Positions 17,845 to 28,240 are shown, counted from the stretch's first letter. The stretch: 64,000 nucleotides of DNA from Cohnella terricola (GCF_007786475.1 NZ_VNJJ01000003.1:460768-524767); one strand, 5' to 3'. Numbers and translations: made by a program. The notes: generated by a model from the sequence alone, not told the origin.

Positions 17845-18582
17845 ATGAACAGTTTCGAAGGTTCGATTCTAGTCGTGGATGACGAACGGGAAATTACGGA
17901 ATTAATCAGCCTATACTTGGAAAAGGAAGGGTATGACGTTCTTACTTCCGATAACGGAATCGAGGCGATACGAATCGCGGAAGCTCTCATTCCCGATTTG
18001 ATCGTGCTGGATGTCTCGCTCGACCGCATGGACGGAATCGAAGTATGCCGCACTTTACGCCAAGGGGTATGCGCCGATGTTCCTATTTTGTTCTTGAGCT
18101 GTAAGTCGGAGGATCAAGATATTATACGTGGCCTGTCCGAAGGCGGAGACGACTATATCACGAAACCTTTCAGCCCTAGTCAGCTCGTTGCAAGAATTCA
18201 AGCGCATATTCGCAGACGGAGGACGAGAGAGAGAAGTACGGAAGATCAAACCGCCTTGCTCAGCTTTCCCGGTCTCGATATCGACTTCCGCAGCATGGAG
18301 GTCCGCATGGGAGATGAGCTTATTTTCTTGTCCGCAAAGGAGTTTGAACTGCTCACTGTACTAGCCAGAAACCCGAACAAAGTATTCCCTCTTGAGGAGT
18401 TGTACCAACGCGTCTGGCAATCGGACAGCATGGGCGACACGCGCACGCTTATGGTTCACGTCAGCAACCTCAGAAAAAAGATGGAACCGGATCCCGCTCG
18501 CCCGCGCTGGATCCAAACGGTGCGCGGATTTGGATATCGGTTCAGTCCGGCATTAAGCTGTGATGAAACGCTCTCTACTTAA
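17845..18582 (+). CDS. OmpR/PhoB-family response regulator
   Basis: 245 residues from ATG 17845 after GGGGGAG. The N-terminal receiver has the acidic pair Asp12/Asp13 (VVDDE), phospho-acceptor Asp56 (IVLDVS) and Lys in ITKPFSP. The C-terminal winged helix holds LSAKEFELLTVLARNPNKVF and a TVRGFGYRF end. It is probably the partner of the divergently encoded 7TMR-DISM kinase; a cognate pair in divergent genes is less common than a single operon. A methyltransferase gene follows after 24 bases and may be co-transcribed. Confidence 0.92.
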   Translation: MNSFEGSILVVDDEREITELISLYLEKEGYDVLTSDNGIEAIRIAEALIPDLIVLDVSLDRMDGIEVCRTLRQGVCADVPILFLSCKSEDQDIIRGLSEGGDDYITKPFSPSQLVARIQAHIRRRRTRERSTEDQTALLSFPGLDIDFRSMEVRMGDELIFLSAKEFELLTVLARNPNKVFPLEELYQRVWQSDSMGDTRTLMVHVSNLRKKMEPDPARPRWIQTVRGFGYRFSPALSCDETLST

Positions 18583-18606
18583 AAACAGAACAAAGGAAGA
18601 TAGACA

Positions 18607-19479
18607 ATGATGAGAATGGCGCAAGATTGGCAAGATTACGAACTGCTGGATACCGGCAACGGAGAAAAATTGGAACGCTGGGGAGACGTCATCCTACGGC
18701 GCCCCGACCCGCAGATTATTTGGCCGTTAAAATCCGAGAACTCAGAATGGAAACAAGCCGACGGCCACTACCACCGAAGCAGCAGCGGCGGAGGACAGTG
18801 GACGTATAAGCGTCCGCTGCCTGAACGTTGGAACATCGCTTACGGTCCGCTTAAATTTCATATCAAACCGACCAGTTTCAAACATACGGGATTATTCCCT
18901 GAACAAGCCGTCAACTGGAGCTGGATGATGAACAAAATCCGCGAGGCGAACCGTCCGATTCGCGTGCTGAACTTGTTTGCTTATACGGGGGGAGCCACTG
19001 TGGCGGCCGCGGCCGCCGGAGCAGAAGTATGCCATGTGGACGCCGCCAAAGGCATGGTTCAATGGGCGAAGGAAAACGCCGAATTGTCGGGACTCGGCTC
19101 CGCGCCGATCCGATATATTACGGACGACGTTTTCAAATTCGTGCAGCGCGAACAAAGACGCGGGCGGCAATACGAAGCCATCATCATGGATCCACCCTCT
19201 TATGGCCGGGGACCGAATGGGGAAATGTGGAAACTAGAAGAAAATCTGTTTCCCTTCTTGGAATCCTGCGTATCCATCCTGTCCGACAAACCTCTGTTTG
19301 TCTTGGTGAACTCCTATACGACCGGATTCTCCCCTACCGTGCTCAGCAATCTGCTCCAACTCTCCATTAGCCGCAAATTCGGAGGTAAGCTGGACTGCGG
19401 GGAAGTCGGATTGCCGATTACGAGAAGCGGAATGACGCTGCCTTGCGGAATATACGGACGATGGGAAAGCGAAGATTGA
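18607..19479 (+). CDS. Class I SAM-dependent methyltransferase (RlmI/COG1092-like)
   Basis: 290 residues. The SAM-binding motif VLNLFAYTGGATVAAA (about 120-135) and the catalytic-loop motif IMDPPSYGRGPNGE (about 197-210) match the RlmI-type rRNA cytosine methyltransferases and their relatives. The N-terminal PUA domain of E. coli RlmI is missing; instead about 110 residues of beta-rich sequence precede the catalytic fold. The likely substrate is RNA, but this is inference. The ATG follows AAGGAAGATAG. It sits between the response regulator and the CapA-like gene. Confidence 0.82.
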   Translation: MMRMAQDWQDYELLDTGNGEKLERWGDVILRRPDPQIIWPLKSENSEWKQADGHYHRSSSGGGQWTYKRPLPERWNIAYGPLKFHIKPTSFKHTGLFPEQAVNWSWMMNKIREANRPIRVLNLFAYTGGATVAAAAAGAEVCHVDAAKGMVQWAKENAELSGLGSAPIRYITDDVFKFVQREQRRGRQYEAIIMDPPSYGRGPNGEMWKLEENLFPFLESCVSILSDKPLFVLVNSYTTGFSPTVLSNLLQLSISRKFGGKLDCGEVGLPITRSGMTLPCGIYGRWESED

Positions 19480-19517
19480 TAGACTATTCGCATATGCGAA
19501 GGAGGCCGGAAGGGCCG

Positions 19518-20771
19518 ATGAAGACGCAAGTATCCATATTGGGAATATGCCTGCTTGCTGCCGCGCTTACCGCCTGCTCGCTTGATTCGCCAAGCGGCGC
19601 GTCCGCAACGGCTTCGGCTCGGTCATCGCCTGTATCCGTCGTCGCACAGGCGCCTGTTATACCTCCGTCCGAGTCGCCCGAGCGGCTCTCAACGCTGCCG
19701 ACAGAGCCCGTCGTCCGGAGAGCGACGCTGCTTGCAGTCGGAGATATTATGTCCCATATGCCGCAACTGCCTGGATATTACAACGCCAAGAGCCAGAACT
19801 ACGACTTTACGCCCTGGTTTGCGCAGGTCAAACCTATCCTGGAGAAGGGCGATTGGGTCATCGGCAACCTCGAGACGCCGATCGCCGGTAAAGACTTGAA
19901 ATTTACCGGATTTCCGCGCTTTAACGCTCCGGATGAGCTGGCGTTCGCGATTAAGCAATCCGGCATTCAGCTCGTCTCGACGGCGAACAACCACTCGCTC
20001 GACAGAGGCGTTCCGGGCGTAAGGAGAACTCTGGGCACTGTTCGCAAGGCCGGCCTGATCCCCGTGGGCACTTCCGTAAGCTTGACGGATAGATCGCGGA
20101 AAGTGATCGAAGAGAGAAACGGCATTCGCCTCGGTTTCCTCGCTTATACATATGGTACGAACGGCATCCCCTTGCCCGCGGACAGCGCCTATGCCGTAAA
20201 CTTAATCGATCCGGATACGATTAAGAGGGACATCGCCAGCCTGCGGCAGGCAGGCGCGGAAGCCGTCGTCGTCAGCCTGCATTTCGGAGTCGAGTATCAG
20301 CGGATGCCGAATGCAGAGCAGAAACAGCTCGTTCGCGAGCTCGTGAAGGCCGGTGCCGATATCGTTCTCGGTTCCCACCCTCACGTCGTACAGCCCTACG
20401 AAGAGATCGACGTTCCCGCTTCGGAGAGCGAAGACGGAACGGCCAAGAAAGGCATCGCAATCTACTCGCTAGGCAATTTCATCTCCAATCAGACCGGGAA
20501 TTGGAAAGACGTCGGATTGATTTTCGGCGTGCAGTTGACGAAAACCGTCCATCCAGACGGAACGTCGGATATTCGCTGGGAGAAGATTACGACGACTCCG
20601 ACTTGGGTGCACATTGTTTGGAACAATAAAGTTAGGTATTATACGATCATCCCGATGCAAGCCGCAATTCAAAATCGCAATATTCCCGGATTAACGGCCA
20701 ACGATTATACGAAAATGAAAACGATGCTTAACGGAATCAATAAGCATCTGCTTCAGCTTCGTGCCGGCTAA
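19518..20771 (+). CDS. CapA-family lipoprotein (metallophosphatase fold)
   Basis: About 417 residues from ATG 19518, after GGAGGCCGGAAGGG. A signal peptide with lipobox ALTACS anchors it outside the membrane; a low-complexity Ser/Thr/Pro linker (about 20-65) follows. The catalytic-type domain shows LLAVGDIMSH, WVIGNLETPIAG, LVSTANNHSLDRG and VLGSHPHVVQP, the metal-ligand blocks of the CapA/PgsA family, related to the calcineurin-like phosphatases. CapA proteins take part in poly-gamma-glutamate synthesis, but no capB or capC lies nearby, so a capsule role is not supported here. Confidence 0.85.
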   Translation: MKTQVSILGICLLAAALTACSLDSPSGASATASARSSPVSVVAQAPVIPPSESPERLSTLPTEPVVRRATLLAVGDIMSHMPQLPGYYNAKSQNYDFTPWFAQVKPILEKGDWVIGNLETPIAGKDLKFTGFPRFNAPDELAFAIKQSGIQLVSTANNHSLDRGVPGVRRTLGTVRKAGLIPVGTSVSLTDRSRKVIEERNGIRLGFLAYTYGTNGIPLPADSAYAVNLIDPDTIKRDIASLRQAGAEAVVVSLHFGVEYQRMPNAEQKQLVRELVKAGADIVLGSHPHVVQPYEEIDVPASESEDGTAKKGIAIYSLGNFISNQTGNWKDVGLIFGVQLTKTVHPDGTSDIRWEKITTTPTWVHIVWNNKVRYYTIIPMQAAIQNRNIPGLTANDYTKMKTMLNGINKHLLQLRAG

Positions 20772-20783
20772 AGGATTATAATG

Positions 20784-20823
20784 AAAAGCCCTTCCCGCTG
20801 AATGACACTGGGAAGGGCTTTTC
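20784..20823. terminator. Bidirectional terminator between the capA-like and marR genes
   Basis: AAGCCCTTCCC and GGGAAGGGCTT form an 11-bp stem with flanking A- and T-runs, between convergent genes. Confidence 0.88.
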
Positions 20824-20831
20824 CTATTACG

Positions 20832-21338
20832 CTAACCTGCGACCGTGGATTCGATACCGCTTACATGCTCGAGTTCGCTGCTCGTTTCTTCTTTGTCCTT
20901 CTTCGGTTCCGCCGCCGCAGCGGAATCTCTAGTCCCGGACACCTTGCCAATCAGGTAGACGAGCAATTGCCGATTGTGGCTCGATATTCTTTCCAGCGAC
21001 CGATTCACGATCGCGCTGCGGACGGCGACTCCCCGCTCTACCTCCGCACGCCCCAGCTCCGTCATCGTGACCCATACGATTCTGCGGTCTCCCTCATCCC
21101 GGTTTCTCTCGACGAGTCCTGCCCGCTCCATCCGGTCGAGCAGCGTCGTTATAGCCGCGGGAGTCGTCTCCAGATACGGGAGCAAATCCGATGGTTTCAT
21201 AGGCTCGTACGTCTGCAAGAGCTCCAGCACCTCAAGTTGTCCTGCCGTCAGTTGCGGAGCAAGCTCCGTTTCCATCTGCGCGTTCCAATCCTTCGAAAGC
21301 TTCGTCCAGCTTTTCACAAATTCCGCCGCATGATCCAT
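20832..21338 (-). CDS. MarR-family transcriptional regulator
   Basis: 168 residues from ATG 21338, which follows AAAGGAG; the longer reading upstream has no site. A winged helix covers about residues 30-120, with LTAGQLEVLELLQ, the recognition helix TTPAAITTLLDRMERAGLV and the wing ERNRDEGDRRIVWVTMTELG. The last 30 residues are polar and low in complexity (AAAAEPKKDKEETSSE), an unusual tail for MarR. A TTTAATGCAATTAAA dyad lies upstream and may be its operator. The regulated target could be itself or the divergent 58-residue gene. Confidence 0.87.
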   Translation of the reverse strand: MDHAAEFVKSWTKLSKDWNAQMETELAPQLTAGQLEVLELLQTYEPMKPSDLLPYLETTPAAITTLLDRMERAGLVERNRDEGDRRIVWVTMTELGRAEVERGVAVRSAIVNRSLERISSHNRQLLVYLIGKVSGTRDSAAAAEPKKDKEETSSELEHVSGIESTVAG

Positions 21339-21377
21339 AGATACGCTCCTTTCATCCCGAACAATGCCTTCTCTTTT

Positions 21378-21422
21378 ATTATACTCAGAGCCTTTGTCGA
21401 AAGATAGTTTAATGCAATTAAA
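21378..21422 (-). promoter_or_regulatory. marR promoter region with candidate operator
   Basis: Reverse strand TATAAT at 21378-21383 lacks a good -35 box. The inverted repeat TTTAATGCAATTAAA (21408-21422; 6-3-6, perfect) lies upstream of it in a position compatible with MarR binding. Confidence 0.4.
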
Positions 21423-21534
21423 TATTTGCGACATAAATCCGCACGGAAACGAACACCGCGACAATCGGCGACATATATTGGTTACGAAATATGGGTATTC
21501 GCGGAGAAAAACGGTAATGGAGGAGGCAGCGCCA

Positions 21535-21711
21535 ATGTCCTCTAACGATCAAAAAATCAAAATGATCGGCCAGATGGCCCGTAACGCCGGCTTAATAGAA
21601 GACCCCCAGTGGCTGGACCGGCTCGAAGAACCGGTGCCCCTGTGGGTCGTCTTGGATTTGTTATTGCGTTGGATCGATCGGACCGAACCGAACGGCGGCC
21701 CGTACGACTGA
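21535..21711 (+). CDS. Small hypothetical protein, 58 residues
   Basis: ATG at 21535 with GGAGGAGGC nine bases upstream, a very strong site, which makes a real gene likely despite the length. The sequence has a charged N terminus (MSSNDQKIKMIGQMARNAG) and a helical end containing PLWVVLDLLLRWIDRTE. There is no signal peptide, and the hydrophobic helix is too short to be clearly membrane-spanning. I do not recognise the family. It is divergent from marR and converges on parC with a 6-base gap and no terminator between them. Confidence 0.6.
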   Translation: MSSNDQKIKMIGQMARNAGLIEDPQWLDRLEEPVPLWVVLDLLLRWIDRTEPNGGPYD

Positions 21712-21717
21712 TCCTGT

Positions 21718-24201
21718 TTATGTTGTAGAAAGCGGCTTAGTGAACGCTTCGACGAGCGTGTCGCTGCGATCGACGGCCATCAACAGCTTGCCTTGCCCTC
21801 TTCTATCGTCGAGCGGCGCGTTCTCGGAGGAGAATTCCGATACCGCGCCGTTTGCTGTCAGAGCGAGCAAACTTACGGCTTCTTTAACATGGAATGCGGC
21901 GATCAATTTCGTACCGTTCGGGCGGACCCTCTTGCCTTCCTTGAACTCAAATGTCTGAATCCCTTTGCCTCCGCGGCCCTGCTGAGGATAATCAAGCAGG
22001 AGCGACCTCTTGGCGTATCCGTAGTCGGAAAGCACCAGAATTTCCCCTTCATCCTCGGACACGACAACGGCGTCCGCGATGTGATCGCCTTCCTTAAGCG
22101 TAATGCCGCGCACGCCGCCGGCAACACGGCCTTGCACACTCACTTCTTCCCGGTTGAACCGAATGCTCATTCCTTGCTCCGTCACGAGCAACAAGTCCTC
22201 CGCTTGATCGGAACGAATGACTTTGACGATCTCGTCTCCGTCGGCGACTTTGCAGGCGGCGATCGCCATGTTCCGCGTCGTCGCGTAGTCGGTGAGAGGC
22301 GTCCGTTTCACTTGCCCGCGCTTCGTGAAGAATAAGAGCATCGGACTCGTTCCGGAGGTGTCTTCTCCTTCCGCGGAGGAAGACGTAAGCTCCGCGCTCT
22401 TCGCTTGGACAACGCCAACGATCCGATCGTCCTTCGCCATAGGCAGCACGTTAACGATTGCCGTTCCGGTATCCTTCCACTTGAACTCGGGAATCTGATG
22501 GACGGGCAGCAGATAGTAATAACCCTTCTGCGTGAACAAGAGCAGCGGGTCCAACGTGCTGACGCCCATACTCCAGCGAATGACGTCGCCTTCCTTCACG
22601 CCGGCGCTTTCGAGCTCACCGCCGGAACGCGTGAATGAGAGCAAGCTCGTCCGCTTGATATAACCTTCGCGGCTGAACGTTACGAGCACGTCTTCCGCCG
22701 GGACCATCACTTCCAGATTAACTTTGATCTCTTCCACTTCGCCCTGAATGACGGAGCGCCGATCGATGCCGTATTTGTCTCTGATTACCGTCAGCTCGTC
22801 TTTGATGACGTTCAGCAGCTTGCGCGGGCTTTCGAGAATCGCCCGAAGTTGGGCGATTTTCTTGAGTGTATCGCCATGCTCCTTCTCCAACTGCGTAATT
22901 TCCAGGTTGGTTAAGCGATAAAGCTGCAAGGTCAAGATGGCGTCCGCTTGCCGCTCGGAGAAACCAAACTTCTCGACCAGATTATTTTGCGCGTCATGCC
23001 TGTTCTTCGATGCTTTGATCGTCTCAATAATCTGATCCAGCAGATTTAGCGCTTTAACAAGCCCTTCCAGGACGTGCGCGCGGTCTTCCGCCTTCTCTAG
23101 GTCGTATTGGGTACGATGCGTAACGACTTCCTTCTGATGGTCGATATAGGCCTCTAGCATAGGCTTGATGCCAAGCTGGCGAGGCGCCTTGTTGACGATC
23201 GCGACCATATTGAAACTGTATGTCGTCTGAAGATCGGTCTTCTTTAGTAAATATGCGAGAATGCCTTCGGCGTCGGCGTCCTTCTTCAGCTCAACGACGA
23301 TACGCAGTCCGTTCCTGCCGCTCTCGTCGCGGACTTCCGCGATGCCTTCTACTTTCTTCTCCAAACGAAGATTGTCGATGGCGTTGACCAGCCTGGATTT
23401 CACGATCTGATACGGAATTTCCGTAATGACAATCTGCTGCTTGCCGCCGCGAATTTCTTCGATTGCCGTTTTGGAACGGATATGGATTTTTCCTTTGCCC
23501 GTCTCGTACGCTTCCCGAATCCCGTCCGCGCCCATGATCAGTCCGCCCGTCGGAAAATCGGGACCTTTCATGATCTCCATCAACTCTTGAACGCCGATAT
23601 CCGGTTTGTTCATGACGGCCACGCAAGCATCGATAACCTCGCGCAGATTGTGCGTCGGAATCTCCGTAGCGAATCCCGCCGATATGCCGGAGACGCCGTT
23701 AACGAGCAAATTCGGATAACGGGAAGGAAGCACGACCGGTTCCTTGGCCGTGTTATCGAAGTTATCCTTGAATAGCACCGTTCTTTTCTCGATATCCCGC
23801 AGCAGCTCCATCGAGATGTGCGATAAGCGAGCTTCCGTGTACCGCATGGCCGCGGCAGGGTCATCGTCCATCGAACCCCAGTTGCCATGCCCGTCTACGA
23901 GCATATGCGCCATTTTCCACGGCTGGGCCATCCGGACCATGCCTTCGTAGATGGAAGAGTCGCCATGCGGATGGTAGTTGCCCATGACGTCGCCAACCGT
24001 CTTGGCCGACTTACGGTAAGGCTTGTCCGGCGTATTGCCCGATTCGTACATCGCGTACAGAATCCGGCGCTGCACCGGCTTCAGCCCGTCGCGAACGTCG
24101 GGAATCGCGCGGTCTTGAATAATATATTTGGAATAGCGTCCGAAGCGGTCTCCCACGACCTCCTCCAGAAACGCCGGTAAAAAATTCTCAAGTAGGCTCA
24201 C
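21718..24201 (-). CDS. parC: DNA topoisomerase IV subunit A
   Basis: 827 residues, GTG start after a GGGGG site. The breakage-reunion subunit that decatenates daughter chromosomes together with ParE. The active-site Tyr121 is in [11 protein letters not shown]. The quinolone-resistance region reads [13 protein letters not shown], with Ser82 and Glu86 at the positions that mutate to resistance (Ser80 and Glu84 in S. aureus GrlA), so it looks wild type. The C-terminal beta-pinwheel has repeated G-x-x-(K/R)-R-T blades ([31 protein letters not shown]). It lies 57 bases behind parE, in one operon. Confidence 0.95.
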   Translation of the reverse strand: MSLLENFLPAFLEEVVGDRFGRYSKYIIQDRAIPDVRDGLKPVQRRILYAMYESGNTPDKPYRKSAKTVGDVMGNYHPHGDSSIYEGMVRMAQPWKMAHMLVDGHGNWGSMDDDPAAAMRYTEARLSHISMELLRDIEKRTVLFKDNFDNTAKEPVVLPSRYPNLLVNGVSGISAGFATEIPTHNLREVIDACVAVMNKPDIGVQELMEIMKGPDFPTGGLIMGADGIREAYETGKGKIHIRSKTAIEEIRGGKQQIVITEIPYQIVKSRLVNAIDNLRLEKKVEGIAEVRDESGRNGLRIVVELKKDADAEGILAYLLKKTDLQTTYSFNMVAIVNKAPRQLGIKPMLEAYIDHQKEVVTHRTQYDLEKAEDRAHVLEGLVKALNLLDQIIETIKASKNRHDAQNNLVEKFGFSERQADAILTLQLYRLTNLEITQLEKEHGDTLKKIAQLRAILESPRKLLNVIKDELTVIRDKYGIDRRSVIQGEVEEIKVNLEVMVPAEDVLVTFSREGYIKRTSLLSFTRSGGELESAGVKEGDVIRWSMGVSTLDPLLLFTQKGYYYLLPVHQIPEFKWKDTGTAIVNVLPMAKDDRIVGVVQAKSAELTSSSAEGEDTSGTSPMLLFFTKRGQVKRTPLTDYATTRNMAIAACKVADGDEIVKVIRSDQAEDLLLVTEQGMSIRFNREEVSVQGRVAGGVRGITLKEGDHIADAVVVSEDEGEILVLSDYGYAKRSLLLDYPQQGRGGKGIQTFEFKEGKRVRPNGTKLIAAFHVKEAVSLLALTANGAVSEFSSENAPLDDRRGQGKLLMAVDRSDTLVEAFTKPLSTT

Positions 24202-24258
24202 TGCTTATTGCCCCCTAGTATTTTATGGGTACGAGTCCTGAAAAATTGGGCCAAAACC

Positions 24259-26232
24259 TTACTCCTCGTACTCCGTGAAATCAACGTTCTCGATGATCCA
24301 GCGCTTGCGAGGGTCGACCTTGTCGCCCATCAGCGTGGAAACGCGGCGCTCCGCCTTGGCCGCATCCTCGATCTGAACCTGCAGGAACGTACGCGTCTCG
24401 TAATTCATCGTCGTCTCCCACAATTGATCGGGATTCATCTCGCCCAAGCCTTTGTAACGTTGCAGTTCCGCGCCTTTACCGAGCTCTTTCGTATAGATAT
24501 TGAGTTGCTCGTCGGTCCAGGCATAACGCACCGTCTCGAGCTTGCCGGATTTCCTCGTGATTTTATACAGCGGCGGCTGCGCGATGAACACTTTGCCCGC
24601 GTCGATGAGCGGTTTCATGTACCGATAGAAGAACGTCAGCAGCAGCACTTGAATATGCGCGCCGTCCGTGTCCGCATCGGTCATGATGACGATTTTCGAA
24701 TAGTTGCATTCTTCGACGTCGAATTCCGAGCCGATCCCCGCTCCGATGGCGGAGATAATGGCCTTATACTCGTCGTTCTTCAGAATGTCGACCAGCTTCG
24801 ACTTCTCGGGGTTCATCGGCTTGCCCTTCAGCGGTAGTATCGCCTGATACTTCGAGTCCCTTCCTTGCTTGGCGGAACCTCCCGCGGAGTCCCCTTCCAC
24901 GATGAACAGCTCATTGCGCGAGCTGTCCTTGGATTGCGCCGGGGTCAGCTTGCCGCCGAGGCTTGCGCTCTCGCTCCGCTTCTTGCCGCTGCGGATCTCC
25001 TCGCGCGCCTTGCGGGCCGCTTCGCGAGCTTTGGACGCTTGAACGGCTTTGCGGATAAGCAGCTGGCCAACCTGTGGATTTTCCTCCAAGAACACCGTCA
25101 TCTTGTCCGTCGCGACAGCGTCGACCGCGCTCCTTGCGGAGGCGCTGCCGAGCTGGTCCTTCGTCTGACCGACGAATTCCACTTCCGACATTTTAATGTT
25201 GATGACAGCCATCATGCCTTCCCGCAAGTCGTTGCCTTCCAGGTTCTTTTCCTTTTCCTTGAGCTGTCCCGTTTTGCGGGCGTACTCGTTCATGACCCGA
25301 GTATAGGCGGTTTTGAACCCTGTCTCGTGGGTGCCCCCGCCACGAGTCGGAATCGCGTTGACGAAAGATGCAATCGTCTCCGTGTATCCGTCGTTATATT
25401 GCAAGGCGATCTCGACTTCGATATCGTCCTTCTCCGCGGTAAAATGAATGACGTCGTGAAGCACCGACTTCTCTTCGTTCAAGAATTGCACGAATTGCCG
25501 GGCTCCGCCCTCGTAATGATACGTGTCCGATTTGCCATTGCGCTCGTCCTTGATGCTGACCTTTAAGCCGGAATTCAGGAACGCGATCTCTTGCAGCCGT
25601 TCCGACAGCGTGTCATAGTTCATGCTGACGTTGCCATGGAACACTTTCGGATCGGGTTTAAACGTTACCTTTGTTCCGGTTCTGTTCGTATTACCGATGA
25701 CTTCAAGACCGGTTACCGGTTCACCGACGTGTTCGATGCCTTTGTCGTCGACCCACGTCTCGAATCTCATCCTATGTATTTTGCCCTCGCGATAAATCTC
25801 GACTTCGAGCCATTCGGATAAAGCATTCGTTACCGAGGCGCCTACGCCGTGCAGCCCTCCGGATTTCTTGTACCCGCCTCCGCCGAATTTGCCGCCAGCG
25901 TGCAGGATCGTATAGACAACCTGCGGCGTCGGGATGCCGCTCTTGTGCATACCCGTCGGAATTCCCCGTCCATTGTCGACGACGGTGACGGAATTGTTGG
26001 CGTGAACGGTGACGCTGATCTGCGAGCAGAACTTGGCCAAATGCTCATCCACGGCGTTATCGACGATCTCCCATAATAGATGGTGCAGACCCGACGTCGT
26101 CGTGCTGCCAATGTACATCCCCGGCCGTTTGCGGACGGCGGTCAAGCCTTCCAGAATCTGAATATCATCCGCGCCGTATTCACTTCCGGCAATGGCCGCG
26201 GTTTCTGTGAACATATCCATTTGATCGGTCAC
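24259..26232 (-). CDS. parE: DNA topoisomerase IV subunit B
   Basis: 657 residues, GTG start seven bases after AAGGAGGT. The GHKL ATPase domain has RPGMYIGST, EIVDNAVDE, DNGRGIP and the lid GGLHGVGAS; the TOPRIM domain has the signature IVEGDSAGGSAKQGRD and the metal triad DADTDGAHI. It supplies ATP-driven strand passage to ParC. The TOPRIM region before EGDSAGG is lysine- and arginine-rich (AREAARKAREEIRSGKKR), as is common. It precedes parC; the ABC-2 permease gene ends 60 bases upstream. Confidence 0.95.
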   Translation of the reverse strand: MTDQMDMFTETAAIAGSEYGADDIQILEGLTAVRKRPGMYIGSTTTSGLHHLLWEIVDNAVDEHLAKFCSQISVTVHANNSVTVVDNGRGIPTGMHKSGIPTPQVVYTILHAGGKFGGGGYKKSGGLHGVGASVTNALSEWLEVEIYREGKIHRMRFETWVDDKGIEHVGEPVTGLEVIGNTNRTGTKVTFKPDPKVFHGNVSMNYDTLSERLQEIAFLNSGLKVSIKDERNGKSDTYHYEGGARQFVQFLNEEKSVLHDVIHFTAEKDDIEVEIALQYNDGYTETIASFVNAIPTRGGGTHETGFKTAYTRVMNEYARKTGQLKEKEKNLEGNDLREGMMAVINIKMSEVEFVGQTKDQLGSASARSAVDAVATDKMTVFLEENPQVGQLLIRKAVQASKAREAARKAREEIRSGKKRSESASLGGKLTPAQSKDSSRNELFIVEGDSAGGSAKQGRDSKYQAILPLKGKPMNPEKSKLVDILKNDEYKAIISAIGAGIGSEFDVEECNYSKIVIMTDADTDGAHIQVLLLTFFYRYMKPLIDAGKVFIAQPPLYKITRKSGKLETVRYAWTDEQLNIYTKELGKGAELQRYKGLGEMNPDQLWETTMNYETRTFLQVQIEDAAKAERRVSTLMGDKVDPRKRWIIENVDFTEYEE

Positions 26233-26292
26233 GAACGGACCTCCTTGCGTGATCTCTCGCGTTTGCTCTCGACAAACACAACTCCATTTATT

Positions 26293-27282
26293 TTAATTCA
26301 AGATGTCTTGCTTCGTAAAGACAGTGAATGAAACGATTAGTGCCGCGGCAGCCCAAATGCCAAGCACGGCAAGGGAAAAACCAAGCGACATCCCTTCGAT
26401 CGGAGGCGGCGTTCCCCGCAAATATCCCGATAGCTCGAGATTGACGTTAAACAAGTATTTAGCACTTTTCCACGAAGAGGCCATATTAGCGAGAATCGTT
26501 CCGGCGATAATCGTCGCCATCATCGTTACGAAGCTGGCGGCCGTGCTGCGTACGAGAACCGATACCATAAGGGCGATTATGGCGACAACCATAGCGGAAA
26601 ACCAGATCAAGCCGGATTGCATGAGCAAATATACTCCTTGCGTTATGGCATGCACGTTCGCCGTGTCCACGTCCGCGCCCCGGATATGAAATCCGACGAA
26701 CACCGGCTCGCCCCAGCCTGCGTATCCGAAGACGAGTCCGGATATCGCGTAACAGAGCAGAACCGTCACGACCAAGATCAATGAGACATATAAGGTCAGC
26801 GTTGCCAATTTCGAGAACAAAATTCGCCATCTTCGAACCGGCCGCGTAAGCAGCATTTTGATCGTCCCCGTGGAACGCTCCGACGAAACGAGATCCGAAG
26901 CAATCGCAAGCACCATAAGAGGAATGAATAACGAAACCGCGTTGTCCATGAACGTCCTTGTAAACGTTACCGCATTCGGAGTCTGCGGGTTAATGTCGTG
27001 ATCCAAATAGTATTGCAATTGCTGCACGAGCGCTTTTCTCCATTGTTTCCACTCTTCGGGAATGCGGTTGCTGCTCAGAGCGTTAGTATTATCCGTGATC
27101 CGGCTTTGCAGTTCGCTTCGCCAGTCCTCGTTAAACTTGTCGGCGCTGTTCTGAGCGATTTTCATTTGGGCATAGACGAATATGGGGATCAGAATCAGCA
27201 AAATGAGCACGACGACCGCGAATCTTTTTTTCTTCCATACTTTAGTCGTCTCATTTCGGATCAGAGCTAATAGATTAACCAA
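26293..27282 (-). CDS. ABC-2 type transporter permease
   Basis: About 329 residues. A TTG at 27282 is nine bases after GGAGG and is preferred; a GTG at 27291 touches that site directly. One hydrophobic helix lies near the N terminus (about residues 20-42), followed by an extracytoplasmic segment of about 80 residues and then five helices, the layout of NatB/BcrB-type permeases. The block SSERSTGTIKMLLTRPVRRW is typical of ABC-2 permeases. It overlaps the end of the ATPase gene, so the pair is translationally coupled. The exported substrate is unknown; bacitracin-type peptides or sodium are known for relatives. Confidence 0.85.
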   Translation of the reverse strand: MVNLLALIRNETTKVWKKKRFAVVVLILLILIPIFVYAQMKIAQNSADKFNEDWRSELQSRITDNTNALSSNRIPEEWKQWRKALVQQLQYYLDHDINPQTPNAVTFTRTFMDNAVSLFIPLMVLAIASDLVSSERSTGTIKMLLTRPVRRWRILFSKLATLTLYVSLILVVTVLLCYAISGLVFGYAGWGEPVFVGFHIRGADVDTANVHAITQGVYLLMQSGLIWFSAMVVAIIALMVSVLVRSTAASFVTMMATIIAGTILANMASSWKSAKYLFNVNLELSGYLRGTPPPIEGMSLGFSLAVLGIWAAAALIVSFTVFTKQDILN

Positions 27283-28240
27283 TCTTCTCACCCTCCGTCA
27301 ACTTCAGGAATAGCTCCTCCAAGGAAGGCGCGACGCGTTGGACGGATTGGACGCCTATTCCGGCAGCCACCAACCGGTTGACCCAATCGGTTACGAGCAA
27401 CTCATCCATTACCGTAACGATCGGTTCATTTAATGTAGTGAGCAGCGACTCGTCTATGCGATGCTGATTCTCGGGCACGACTTGAACGTCAGGTTGCCCT
27501 TCGAACATTTCCTTTACCCGATCGGGCTTATCGACTTGCCATACGGTATACGTGCCGGCCTGGGAAACCAGTTCGTCCACTTCCCCCACGGCGATAACTT
27601 CCCCATGAGCGATAATCGCCACGCGGTCGCACATCAACTGAATCTCGCTAAGCAGATGACTGGAGATAAACAAACTCATGCCGCTGCCCGCGAGCATGCG
27701 TATGAATTCCCTCAGCTCTTTAATGCCTTTTGGATCGAGGCCGTTCGTCGGTTCGTCCAGAATGAGCAGCTTCGGCTTGCAAAGCAGCGCTTGCGCGATG
27801 CCAAGCCGTTGGCGCATACCGAGCGAATACGTTTTCACTTTATCGCCAATACGTGCGTCTAGACCAACGATCTCAACCACCTCGGCGATTCTTCGCTCTG
27901 AGATGCCCGGCTGCATACGGGCAAACTGCTCGAGATTTTCCCACCCCGTCATATATCCGTACATCTCTGGATTTTCCACGATGCAGCCTACGTGCGCAAG
28001 CGCCCGATCCGGATGCGAATTGATATTTTCGCCGCATATCAAGATCTTGCCCGCCGTCGGTTTGATCAAGTCGACCAGCATGCGGATCGTCGTCGTTTTC
28101 CCGGAGCCGTTAGGCCCGAGAAAACCGAAAATCTCACCCGCATAGACGTCAAAAGAAACGTTGCGAATAATCTGCTTGCGACCAATCGATTTCTGCAGAT
28201 TTTGTACGGACAATACGACTTCTTTGGCATGATCGGCCAT
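27275..28240 (-). CDS. ABC transporter ATP-binding protein (NatA/BcrA type)
   Basis: 321 residues. Walker A GPNGSGKTTT (about 43-52), signature YSLGMRQRLGIAQAL (a degenerate LSGGQ, normal in this branch), Walker B LLILDEPTNGLD with the catalytic Glu, and the switch His in ISSHLL are all present. About 90 extra C-terminal residues follow the NBD, as in BcrA. It drives the permease encoded behind it. The GDSL hydrolase gene ends 25 bases upstream, so all three are probably one operon. Confidence 0.92.
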   Translation of the reverse strand: MADHAKEVVLSVQNLQKSIGRKQIIRNVSFDVYAGEIFGFLGPNGSGKTTTIRMLVDLIKPTAGKILICGENINSHPDRALAHVGCIVENPEMYGYMTGWENLEQFARMQPGISERRIAEVVEIVGLDARIGDKVKTYSLGMRQRLGIAQALLCKPKLLILDEPTNGLDPKGIKELREFIRMLAGSGMSLFISSHLLSEIQLMCDRVAIIAHGEVIAVGEVDELVSQAGTYTVWQVDKPDRVKEMFEGQPDVQVVPENQHRIDESLLTTLNEPIVTVMDELLVTDWVNRLVAAGIGVQSVQRVAPSLEELFLKLTEGEKIG

